Shown: positions 36,101-46,697 of the stretch, in pieces
How the letters are laid out: each line of letters opens with the position of its first letter
Numbering within the stretch: position 1 is the first letter of the stretch
DNA from: Buddleja alternifolia
Taxonomy: Eukaryota > Streptophyta > Magnoliopsida > Lamiales > Scrophulariaceae
DNA length: 64,000 bases
Direction: 5' to 3'
Assembly (NCBI GenBank): GCA_019426215.1
Contig: CM033399.1
Coordinates: 24,685,022-24,749,021, forward strand
Made by a program: the position numbers and the translations under genes
The notes under the pieces: model-generated
Database searches by the model: none
Told to the model about the DNA's origin: nothing
Seen by the model: the letters and a program-made list of their open reading frames with translations, nothing else

Positions 36101-38042
36101 GCAATATTATAGATATAAAATAGTGTAAAAAAATAACAAAATTTTCACATTTCAACTTCCATCTATTAATCCATTCCTTGGACGGTTGAACCTAATAATA
36201 TAGGACTGAAGGAGTACACATTTCTAAGCTGGCTAATCCTAAAATTAAATAAAACGCTTCTGCAGATTCCGAAGCACTGAAGGATGTTACGAGATATAGC
36301 AGACAAGAACTCGAGGTAGCCTGTGAAGATTTCAGCAACATTATTGGTAGTTCTCCTGATAGTCTGATATACAAAGGCACCATCAAAGCAGGGCCTGAAA
36401 TTGCTGTCATATCCCTTTGTATCAAAGAAGAGCAATGGGCAGGCTACCTCGAACTTTACTTTCAGAAAGAGGTATCTTGTTCTTTCGTCATTAAACATTT
36501 TCTTATCGCTTTTTATGCATACATATTATGGAATATATGAACTTTAATCATGCTTTAGGAATTATGTTTTTCGTGATCTAGGTAGCAGATTTGGCAAGAT
36601 TAAATCACGAAAATGTAGGAAAATTTCTAGGCTATTGCAGAGAAAGCGATCCATTTACAAGGATGCTTGTATTTGAGTATGCATCAAACGGAACACTCTA
36701 TGAGCACCTTCACTGCTGTAAGTTAAATCCTGTTTTATTTTCCCTTCTGTGTTTGCTTGTTTTGGAACATTATTGTGTATTTTCTGATCAAATGCAGATG
36801 AAGAAGGGTGCCAATTTTCTTGGACACGTCGCATGAAGATTATTATTGGCGTTGCACGGGGACTAAACTATCTTCATACAGAACTTGATCCTCCATTTAC
36901 TATATCTGATTTGAACTCTAATTCCGTTTATCTCACCGAAGATTTTTCTCCAAAGGTGAGGTTTAGATCACTTATTGATCAATCAACTTGAAAAATATTT
37001 ATGCACTTTTAGTCACTAAATTGTTAGTAGTTTACTCTCGACTTCTTCTGCAGCTGGTTGATTTTGAGCGCTGGAAAACATTCGTCTCCAGATCAGAAAA
37101 GAGCACAATAAGCAATGAAGGTGCTGCTTGTATCCTGCCAAATTCTTTGGAAGGAAGTCATCTGGATATCCAGGGAAACATTCATGAGTTTGGGATTCTT
37201 TTACTTGAAATTGTGAGTGGAAGGCCTCCGTATTGCAAAGACAAAGGGTGTTTAGTCGATTGGGTGAGGCGTTGTGAATTGTTAAGTCTTTCTTCTGCAA
37301 TTTTTTCTCTCATCCGTTAAAACAGATGGAATTTTACGCATGGCATCCGCTGTTAAAGGATTTACCCAAATTAAGTAATGCTTTCGTGCCAAGTAATGGT
37401 TCCCATCCATTTTTTCAAATGGCCGGGACAAAAAATGCTGGACGAATTTTGCAAATTTTTAAACAATAGGATTATAGTTACAACATGACATATCATGTGG
37501 GGATAACTCTGAAATTTTCCTTTGTCTTCATCTATGTGTTTCCTGAGTTTTGACCCTTTATCAATATTGGTTTTTCTCAGCTAGCTATGGATAATTACAT
37601 AGACACCCCCTCAACTATGACAAATTTACATAAAGTACCGATACGTTTTGCATAATTATACTGACACCCTATATCAATGTTTCCCGACCTGAAAGAGAAA
37701 AAGACCATTTTATCCCTCCGTTAAACAGCCCAAAACATGGATAGCAATTTAAACCTGGAGTTTGGATGCTGTAACCTTGGTATACTATTCTCACTGCAGG
37801 CTAAGGAATTTTTGGAAGTGGCGGAGATTATGTCATATATGGTGGATCCGGAATTGAAACATTTTAGACACGAGGACTTGAAAGTGATATGCGAAGTGGT
37901 AAACCTATGTATTCATCCTAGCTCCAGAAGCAGGACAACCATGCGGGATTTATGCTCCGTGTTGGAAAGCGGTATAGACATATCTGTATCTGCAGAGATT
38001 GAGGCGTCTCTGGCTTGGGCAGAACTCGCGCTTTCTCCATAG
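33148..38042 (+). CDS. LRR receptor-like transmembrane pseudokinase (LRR-VI type)
   Basis: Thirteen exons: 33148-33250, 33531-33669, 33808-33879, 33972-34115, 34194-34343, 34668-34784, 34883-34947, 35162-35416, 36266-36471, 36582-36717, 36798-36955, 37054-37263, 37800-38042. All join in phase to 665 aa, close to the size I recall for Arabidopsis At1g63430/At5g41180. Signal peptide at about 1-30, LRR N-cap with CNWSGISC, leucine-rich repeats (the 72- and 144-base exons are repeat multiples), transmembrane helix about 299-321, then a kinase fold at about 365-640. The VAIK lysine is absent (AVISL), the HRD-loop reads TISDLNSNS (catalytic Lys is Asn502) and DFG reads DFE (518-520), so catalysis is unlikely; a plasma-membrane signalling scaffold is inferred. 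A second ATG at 33163 is also possible. Intron 1 has a GC donor. Confidence 0.9.
37560..37700. repeat. MITE-like fragment in the last intron of the LRR pseudokinase gene
   Basis: 'ggataattacatagacaccccctcaactatg' resembles one arm of the fold-back elements elsewhere in this window (C-rich 'cccct.aactat' near a GGGATAAT-type end). A matching inverted arm is not obvious. Confidence 0.4.
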
Positions 38043-38626
38043 TGAATTTAAGCCTAACACTGTAAATGGTAACTAGACAGTAGCATATTGTTTGATGTTA
38101 TCTTTTTCTTTTAGTCCTCAGATGAGGAGTTGTAAATCTTATGTGCTATAAGAAAGATGGGGTTCGTGCTGTCAAATGTCCCGATTCTTTGTATAATTTT
38201 TTAAAAGAAGAGATAACTGGAGCTATCCCTGTATAATGTATACCCGTGAATCTGAATTCCACCAGGTGCTAGAAACCATCTTATCCACTATGTTGTTCTA
38301 CTGAATTCATGCCAAGGCTCAAATCTTTGACTTTGAGGGGTAAACTCTAGAGCTAAAATTTGATCCATTATCAACTGCTTTCTCCAAGTACTGTTTCCCA
38401 CTCCTAGAACGAGATTAGGTATGTACCCCAGCCGGTCACGTATTTTTCAGGATGCCTTTTGAGGTTAAATGTGTGAATAGGAGGTGGGCTGGGCTGTTAA
38501 GTCCCATGAATCTGAGCTTCCAATGTATAAGTCAAAGCAATGAGCTTCTTCAAATCCACATCTGATCAAAGTGTTTCCAAGTCATGACAAGTTGCCTTGG
38601 CGAAGTTGATCCCTCACTGTAAAACC

Positions 38627-38658
<32 letters not shown>

Positions 38659-39339
38659 CTATAAGGTAAGACCACTACTTCACCTCAACAAGTTACTGTT
38701 GAACATTTCTAATACTAGCAGTTACATTGCATTCTGCCAAAAAAGTTGGATCATGTGAACTGTTTTGCAAATTGACTATATAAAACACTGTTGGTGATGA
38801 TTGAGACTCTTAGTTATGTATCTACAAATTATGTAAGCCACTTTTTCGAAAACAAGCCCCTAATATCATATTCAATCACTCCTTGACGTGATTCTTGGTT
38901 GCAATCCTCTAGTGCCAAAAAAAATCATACTCTTTACGGAAACCTTTCAGAGCAAATAAGGCTACGAAACGTACACCAAATTCATTATTCGTTGAGAAAA
39001 CTAAATTAAGTGGGAAAAAGTGCAGACCTCAGATTGCAGTATCATTATACTGTGCAGGTAACTAAGAACCTCAATGGACAATGAAGGAAAAAGAAACAAG
39101 CGTTTTTCGTTCTTTCTTCTTCTTCTTCTTCTATATGTATACAAGTCAAACTTCACTGATGTATATAAATAACAATAACCCATCTAGTACATTAAACAAC
39201 ATAGAAATAAATAGCATAAAAATGAAAACAGTTTATGCATAATCACAAGAAAAAAGACAAAATACTTGGAGTAAACACTAAAACACAACAAATCTCCTAT
39301 AAGGACAAGTATGAAATATGATAAAACTGACATACATCT
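38043..39339. other. 3' flank of the LRR pseudokinase gene and intergenic DNA
   Basis: Contains the transcript's 3' region (no unambiguous polyadenylation signal), a (TA)n microsatellite at about 38627-38658 and a CTT run at about 39110-39132. No further gene seen. Confidence 0.6.
38627..38658. repeat. (TA)n microsatellite
   Basis: About 30 bases of alternating TA downstream of the LRR gene; likely length-polymorphic. Confidence 0.9.
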
Positions 39340-39735
39340 AATTAATTCCTAAAAGAGTTAGAGAGAAGGGAAATTATTGAGCAATTCGAGTCAAAAACGC
39401 AGCTGAGGAAGAAAGGGGGGAGAGAAGAGAGAATTTACTCACTGCATTTAACAATACTCAAAAAGCTGTGGTTCCTCACTCAATTTCTGTGATTTAACCG
39501 AATTGTGCCAGAAGATGTTGTCCACATGTCACCCGTTTATTCGCTGAGCCATCTAATTAAAAGCTGGGAATTAAAACCCCAATTCTTTTTAATTAAATCC
39601 CAAAATCCCTAATTAACTACTGATGTCACCAAAACGCTGCCGTCTCAAACTACTTCAACTAATAAAGCGTGCTATGCTTATTGAATTGAAAATGCAATTT
39701 ATTCCTTATGTTTAAAAAGCAGTTAAAACCTGACA
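39340..39735 (-). repeat. 3' LTR of the gypsy element (about 396 bp, internally deleted)
   Basis: Starts TGTCAGGTTTTAA on the minus strand and matches the 518-bp LTR at 44337-44854, except that the block between 'aattaattcct' and 'gagagaagg' is missing. Confidence 0.8.
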
Positions 39736-39794
39736 AAGCCTCCCCTTTTAAGAGACTTGCCCCTAAGTCTCTAGCTGGGGAAATTGCTCAATAA

Positions 39795-41216
39795 TCACCG
39801 TTCTATCCTCCCATGTTGCCCGACTTCTAGTAAATGAGCCCATTGCACTAGAATTTGAGCGACGGGTTTATCATTTCGCTTCACCAGTCTCCTTCCCAAT
39901 ACATCCAAAGGTGTGAAAATGGAATTCCCTTCTTCAGTTAACATGGGAAAAGTTGAACTTACAGTAGTGTTAGGAGATATGGACCTCCTAATTAAGCAGT
40001 GATATACGAAACACGGGATGTGCTCTTGCACTCTCAGGTAGATTCAATCTATAAGCCACCAAACCAACCCTGTCTGTTATCTCAAATGGTCCACAATATT
40101 TAGGACTAAGTTTCCACAACCTTTTATCCCTCAAAGTATACTGTCTATAAGGCTGTAACTTCAAATAAACCCAATCCCCTACTGAAAATTGCCTTTCACT
40201 TCTATGTCTATCACAATAATGTTTCGTTCTATTTTGAGAAGTGGTTAAGTACTCTTTGAGAATGTGAATGATCTTCTGTTTCTGTGTGATCAATTCCTCA
40301 ACTCCTTTCACTCTCACTGTTTGGTGGGGATCCATGCTGAAATGGTTGGGCGTGTAGCCATACAAAGCTTCAAAACGGGTCATCTGGATACTAGTATGAA
40401 AGCTAGAATTGTACCACCACTTTGCCAAGCTAATCCACCTAGCCCATTGTCTGGGATTATGATTTTACACATGCATCTCAAATAGTTTTCTAGACACTGA
40501 TTCACTCTTTCACTTTGCCCATCACTTTGAGGATGGTAGACAGTGGACATAGCTTGCTATATCCCTAAGATTGCCATCAACTCCCTCCAAAACATGCAAA
40601 CAAACACCTTGTCTCTATTTGTGGTTAAAGTTGATGGTAATCCATGAAGTCTATAGATTCCATCTATGAAAGTTTGGGCCACTTTGGATGTAGGTAAAGG
40701 ATGGGATAAAGCAAAGAAGTGGCCATACTTGGTGAGTCTATCTACCACAGCCAATATGGTGTCTTTTCCTTCTGAACGAGGTAGTTGCTCTATAAAGTCC
40801 ATGCATATGTGATGCCAGGCTTGATCAGTTATTGGCAAGGGTTGTAATAGCCCTGGGTAAGCGATTGTTTCTCCTTTACAACTTTTACAGACATCACACT
40901 GCTCAACTAAATGTTTCACGTCTTCATTCATTTTTTGCCAGTAAACGATAGCTTGTAACCTTTTTAGAGTAGCCCTGACTCCAGAATGCCCCCCTATACT
41001 TGAGATGTGTATAGAATCAAGGATTTGAGCCCTGAGTTCTGTGCCACTTCCCACATATATTTTTCCCTTAAACTTCACTACTCCACCATTAAAAGTATAA
41101 AATGGTACATCATAAGGCCTGAGCAAGCAGATAGTGATGGCATCCTTAATCTTATCATCATTTTCATAAGAGAGAATTAGTTGCTCAATCCAGGATAGTT
41201 GTAGCACAGACACCAC
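39795..41216 (-). pseudogene. Gypsy integrase and chromodomain-like C-terminus
   Basis: 41216-40557: zinc-binding N-terminus (GGHSGVRATLKRL ... CDVCKSCKG) and core with 'MDFIEQLPRSEGKD' and 'AVVDRLTKYGHF'; the Asp before the D-D-35-E middle site reads TNRDKVF. 40428-39988 continues in another frame with the integrase C-terminal module (GDWVYLKLQPYRQ, 'KLSPKYCGPFEI'). 40031-39795 carries a short chromodomain-like segment (RRLVKRNDKPVAQILVQW) which in intact elements helps target integration to chromatin. Frame changes near 40550 and 40000 break the protein. Confidence 0.8.
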
Positions 41217-41234
41217 TGCACAATGAGCTACTTG

Positions 41235-43288
41235 TTAATCAGCTAAAAAATCTTCTTCCCCCACTATGAACAATGCATCTACTGCCTTGTTTTCTAACCC
41301 CCTCTTGTATTCTCCCCCCACTCTGGACAATGAATCTGCTGCCTTGTTTTCTAACCTCCTCTTGTATTCTATTCTATAGGTAAACCCCATCAGCTTGGCT
41401 ATGTATTTCTGCTGCAAAACTGTAGTAATTTTTTGTTCTAGAAGATACTTAAGACTCTGTTGCTCAGTCCTTATTACAAACTCTCCACACATCAAGTAAT
41501 GTCTCCATTTTGAAACTGCTAGAATTATGGCCAGAAACTCTTTTTCATAAATAGATAGCTCTTAGCTTCTTGGTCCATCGGATTTACTCAAGTAGGCAAT
41601 GGGATGTCCCTCCTGCATGAGTATAGCACCTATTCCCCTATAGCATGCATCAGTCTCTACAACAAACACCTTATTGTAATCAGGGAATGAGAGTACAGGT
41701 GTCTGTGACATAGTACCCTTCAGTAATTCAAAACCACTTTCTGCTTCATCACTCCAATTAAACTACCCCTTTTTCAGAAGTGTAGTGAGTGGTTTTGTCA
41801 AGCACCCCTTTATTGTTTAACAAACTTCCTGTAGTAACCAGTTAATCCTATGAAACCTCTGAGTGCCTTGACTGTCTTTGGAGTAGGCCAATTCAGCATA
41901 CATTGTATTTTTGAAGGGTCAGTAGATACTCCTTCAGTGGTGATCACATGACCAAGGTACTCTACTCTTGTCTGTGCAAAGGAACATTTAGACATTTTTT
42001 CCAGTAGTTGATTTTTCCTCAATTTTTCAAACACTAGATGCAAGTGAGTGAGGCGTGTTTTCATATCTGGGCTATATATGAGTATGTCATCAAAAAATAC
42101 CAACACAAAATTTTTTAAATATTCTTTGAACACATTCATGAGAGATTGAAATGTAGCAGCAGGGGCATTGGTAAGCCCAAAGGGCATTACCCTGAACTCA
42201 TAATGTCCTGAAACTGTTACAAAGGCAGTTTTAGGGATATCTTCTTCTTTAACCCTGATCTGATGATATCCAGCCCTCAAATCTATTTTAGAAAACATTG
42301 AGGCCCCTCTTAATTCATCTAGTAAATCATCTATAATGGGAATTGGGAACCCATCCTTAACAATTATAGCATTTAACATCCTGTAATCAACACAAAATCT
42401 CCAACTGTTGTCTTTCTTTTTGACTAACAACACTGGTGAAGCAAAGGGACTAATGCTAGGTTGAATTACTCCAAATAATAACATTTCATCTACTAATTTT
42501 TCTATTTCTTTTCTTTGTATGAAAGAGTACATGTAGGGTGGTTGTTTGACAGGTTGAGCTCCAGGCTTGAGTATTATCTCATGATTCTTTGCTCTTGGGG
42601 GTGGTAATCCTTTTGGCTCTTCAAACAAATCCTGATATTGTGAGATTAAGTGTTCCAACTCAGGAATTCTTTGATCCATTTCTGCACTACTCCCCACCTT
42701 ATCACCAGTCATCAAAAACAGTTGACACAAGGATATGTATGCATTTTTATCAATGGTTTTCTTCAACCTTTCAGCAATGATCATTTTCAACTCCATTTCA
42801 CTTTGAATACCTTGTAATGCAACTGATTTCCCTTCCCTGAACATAGTTACCCTCTGTTGGTCAAAATCAAAGGTTACAGGACCAAATTTCCTCATCATGT
42901 CCACACCTAGCACCATATCACAACCTCCTAATTTGAGTATTCTCACATCTGATTGAAATTCTTGGCTGCCCATCTTCCAATTAAATTTTGGGCACTTTGT
43001 GTTGCATTCCAGTTTGTTCTCATCTACCACAGTTACTTGCATTGGATTGGTGCATTCCACCTCATATCCAGTCTTCCTTGCTACGTGAGGATCTAGGAAG
43101 CTGTGAGTACTTCCTGTATCCACTAAAATGGATATAATGTTGTTCTTCACATTCCTCAGCAATTTAAAGGTATCCTGCACTACCTTGCCATCTAATGCAT
43201 GCACTGAGATGGCTAAGTCTTCCTTCTCCTCATCTATTTTGTCTTCTTCCTCATCATCTGATTCACATTCTGTTAACTCTATGGCCAC
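41235..43288 (-). pseudogene. Gypsy protease, reverse transcriptase and RNase H
   Basis: The frame 43288-41810 (492 aa) holds the aspartic protease (LVDTGSTHSFLD at about residue 55) and the RT, with 'SPVLLVKKKDNSWRFCVDYR', 'FSKIDLRAGYHQ' and the catalytic box as FFDD (usual (Y/F)(V/A/L)DD), then 'FGLTNAPATFQ'-like sequence with one extra alanine. RNase H follows at about 41800-41235 with stops; its tail contains a near-duplicate segment (EYKRRLENKAADSLSRVGG followed by EYKRGLENKAVDALFIVG). Confidence 0.85.
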
Positions 43289-43319
43289 TTAAGTGAACAA
43301 CTTCCTGCATTTATGCCCA

Positions 43320-44304
43320 AAAGTATAGGGTTCATCACAGTCCAACCTTCCTCCTTTTTTGTATCTCCTCTGGACTAAGTTTCCTAACAGGTAAAGGCCT
43401 CTCAGTATGTTGTGAAATCCCTCTTATACTACTTATTGGGTTGTATTTGTTACTTTTTTGGAAAGTAGCTGATGGAACCCCTCCACTTTTGCTTCATAAT
43501 TTCTGCACTTTGGACACTACTTCCAATGAAGCTTCTTGCAACTTAGCATACTGAGTGGCTGCACTTAGGCTAGTGGGATTGAGCATTTGCACCACAATTT
43601 TGATTTCTTCCTTTAACCCACTGATGAAAGAGTGCGTGAAATAATCATCATTCAGATTTCTGTTTAGACTTACCATGAATGACTTCAGTTCATGAAAATG
43701 TTCAACATAAGTGCTCACTGATCTAACCTGCTTTAACCTGTTGAAATCCCCAATTATACTCCCCTGCCCAGCCTCCAAAAACCTCTCTAACACCATTTCA
43801 ATAAACCTCATCCATGTTATGTTCTCCCTGCCTTCCACATAATCTTGGTACCAGTGGTCAGCCTTCTCTTCCATGTTAATAGCAGAAAATATAATTTTTC
43901 ATAATCAGTGAGAGGGTTCACTAAAAAGTATTTAGAACATTTTCTAATCCAACTCTTGGGGTTTGTTCCATCAAAATGGGAAAATTCTAATTTAACACCC
44001 CTAGTGAAGTGATTTTGAGGGTTCATGTTTCTTGCAAGTTCATTTATTCTAGCAGGATGGGGTATGGCTCCATTCCCTTGTTCTTGTTCTATACTTACAG
44101 GGGTAGAAGGGAAGCGTGGAGATGAAGTTTGAGTTGATTCCTTACCTCTCTATATTCTGTAACAGTGCCTCCATCTGCAGATTCAGCATGATCCTTACCT
44201 CAGCCAGAATCTCCTCCTTCTACTTTGCTACAGCGTTAATGGAGTCATTCATTGCACTTAGCTGATGCTCCATTTCTTCCACCCTTGAATTTAGATTCGA
44301 TGCC
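43320..44304 (-). pseudogene. Gypsy gag
   Basis: Starts at an ATG with complement at 44302-44304 (MASNLNSRVEEMEHQLSAM, a coiled-coil-like start). The capsid part lies at 44026-43494, with 'SHFDGTNPKSWIRKC', and a zinc-knuckle-like CDEPYTFGHKC near 43320-43345. Stops and frameshifts interrupt it. Confidence 0.75.
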
Positions 44305-44336
44305 ATTTTACACAAGATCGAGCTCTGATGGCCAAT

Positions 44337-44854
44337 TGTTAAGAGTTGAATTAATTCCTGTAATTTTTAATCGAATAACTCGAAATTACAATACCAAATA
44401 CTCACAATGAAAGTATAGCAAAACTCCACTCAAAATGATAATCTCCAGCTCAATAATCCAAATTCAATCTGCAATTAGAGAGAAGGAGAATTAATGAGCA
44501 ATTCGAGTAAAAAAATGCAGCTGAGGAAGAAAAGGGAGAGTGAAGAGAGAATTTAACCACTGCATTTAACAATACTCAAAAAGTTGTTGTTCCTCACTCA
44601 ATTTCTGTGTTTTAACCGAATTGTGCCAGAAGATGCAGTCCACGTGTCGCCCGTTTATTCCCTGAGCTGTCTAATTAAAAGCTGAGAATTAAAACCCCAA
44701 TTCTGTTTAATTAAATCCCAAAATCCCTAATTAACTGCTGATGTCACCAAAACGTCATCATCTCAAACTACTTCAACTAATAAAAGCATGATACGCTTAT
44801 TGAATTGAACATGTAATTTATTTTTTATGTTTAAAAAGCAATTAAAACCTGACA
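44337..44854 (-). repeat. 5' LTR of the gypsy element (518 bp)
   Basis: On the minus strand starts TGTCAGGTTTTAATTG and ends AACTCTTAACA beside the PBS-like site. Confidence 0.85.
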
Positions 44855-45941
44855 TATACCTTTCACTAATGACATAGCTGACAGAAACAAAGCGATTATA
44901 ACGTTCGGCCTCACGCGAAAGGGCATCGGGTCTGTTGGGGCTGTGGTGTGGAGGAAGAAGCAGCCTATATACTAGTATCAAGTATCATGAACTCATTGCC
45001 ATTTTTAAATCTTGTAAAACTGAAGGGGTAATCTGTAATCTAATCACTTTCCTCACTACTTATTGATTGAGGTATACATTGGGCCAAAGCCCAGGGGGCC
45101 CTGGACCCCGAACGACTTAACGCCACCATCCCACATAGACAAAACATAAGAAATTTTCAGATTTATTTAGAGAACAGTGAAGAGGAAGGGGCACGACCTT
45201 ACTTGAATAGGATCTGTTCTATAGGCTTGTACCTCTGTATCCTTGATTTCTAAGGAGACAGGAAACCAAGTCTGGTTGATGAACTAAGACTTCTAGTCCA
45301 GAGCGTGATTATTAGCTCCTCCAGCCTCATAATGGGGCTGTTGAGGGGCTTCCGAGGATAGTTTTCAGCTTGGCCTCGGCTGGCTGAGACGGCCTAGCAA
45401 TTGTCTGACATCACAACCATATCTTTTTCATCCACTTTCTGATGACGGTGCCGCCATATTTTCGATCAGATTATCAAAAGAGATGAGGCTATTTAGGCAG
45501 TTTTGAATGCGTAAGGCAAGGAAGAAGAGGAAGCCCATTTTTATGTTACCAAGTATCAACTCACTCCCATTCATATTTGATTGAAAAGAGATTGAAGAAA
45601 ATGTTTGCGTTGAGTATAGCTAATCTTCTTAATTATGTAAAGACTAAATTTATTTCATGTTGTTAGACTTATAGGATGACATTTATTTACTCTAATACAA
45701 ATACTTTTGTGTATAAATGCAATTCATTAGTTGAACTAGTTGCAAAAGTTATATGATTCTACTTTCAAGTTATAGTAGCACAAATGTACATTTTGGTGTT
45801 TAGTATATGTTAATTAAGCAATTTAGACATTCATTATAACTTTCACCTATTATAATACTTGTAGAATTTTTTTTTCCGATTTTTTTTGAGTAATTTAGGA
45901 TAAAAAGTTGTGGAACGGCTTTTTCAACTGTACAATGGAAC
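44855..45941. other. Intergenic interval without a recognised gene
   Basis: A moderately GC-rich part (about 45050-45480) has no convincing coding frame or inverted repeat; the rest is AT-rich. Confidence 0.5.
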
Positions 45942-46375
45942 TGATGTGTATGTAACTACTTCACACATCGGACGTAGACGAGGGTCTTGAGAGGCTTATA
46001 AGTCCCAAGCTCCCATTTCCCTATCGAGGCGTCTTTTAAGGACAAACCCGTGAAGGTCTAGTGAAAACGGACAATACCTCGTGCAAGGGCGTCTAATGTG
46101 CAAGAAGGAAAGTGCATGCCACATCATATTGGCGCCGTTATGGGAACGAGGCCATGTGCCCTACCCAATCCCCTCATCTGAGGGGGTTTATGATGTGTAT
46201 GTAACTACTTTCCACATCGGACGTAGACGAGGGTCTTGAGAGGCTTATACGTCCCAAGCTCCCATTTCCCTAGTGAGGCGCCTTTTAAGGACAAACCCGT
46301 GAAGCTCCGGTCAAAGTGGACAATGCCTCGTGCAAGGGCGTCTAGTGTGCGAGAAGGCAAGTACATGCCACATCA
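45942..46375. mobile_element. TRIM retrotransposon, 434 bp
   Basis: Two direct repeats of exactly 185 bases (45942-46126 and 46191-46375), each beginning TGATGTGTATGTAACTAC and ending ATGCCACATCA, enclose 64 bases. These start with TATTGGCGCCGTTATGGGAA, whose TGGCGCCGTT matches the complement of the tRNA-Asp 3' end (a PBS), and end with a purine tract TGAGGGGGTTTA. LTR-PBS-PPT-LTR without coding capacity defines a terminal-repeat retrotransposon in miniature. Orientation from the PBS is plus. Flanks GGAAC and AAAAC could be a decayed 5-bp TSD. Confidence 0.85.
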
Positions 46376-46697
46376 AAAACTTAAACGTTAGAATCTACGA
46401 CGACCACCATGACTGTACAATGGAACTTAAACATAAGCCAACGTTCAATATAGGTTTTTCATAGTAATGAAGTTAAAGAAAAATTTGAAGATACAATACA
46501 AATGTAGAGCTCTAACTACAGTACAATTTGTTGAAAATGAAATGAAACAAGTCTTCCAGTTCTAGAGAGGACCTCATAAAGACACCCCGGAAAAGAAATA
46601 CACAACAAAAAATTAGATCAAATAATTATACTATTACAACTTCAACTCAAGTTTCTCTCGCTGAAATGATACGGTGATTGAAGCATATAAAGGCATA
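46376..46697. other. 3' flank of the ADF gene
   Basis: Probable 3' untranslated region of the minus-strand actin-depolymerizing factor gene. A 15-base word 'actgtacaatggaac' lies at 46409-46423 and also just before the TRIM (45927-45941). Confidence 0.5.

Larger units (their letters stand above)
39340..44854 (-). mobile_element. Ty3/gypsy chromovirus-type retrotransposon, decayed
   Basis: Minus-strand order: 5' LTR 44854-44337, PBS-like site (attggccatcagagc, about 44336-44322), gag, protease, RT, RNase H, integrase and a chromodomain-like end, then a purine tract (AAAAGGGGAGGC on minus, 39739-39750) and 3' LTR 39735 to about 39340. Integrase after RNase H defines Ty3/gypsy. The 3' LTR lacks about 120 bases present in the 5' LTR and has lost its outer end; no clear target duplication remains. 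Confidence 0.9.

Noticed and set aside
45942..46375. Cassandra-type TRIM with a 5S rRNA-like promoter
   Set aside because: I see no 5S-like internal control region in the 185-bp LTRs, and the primer site is of tRNA-Asp type.
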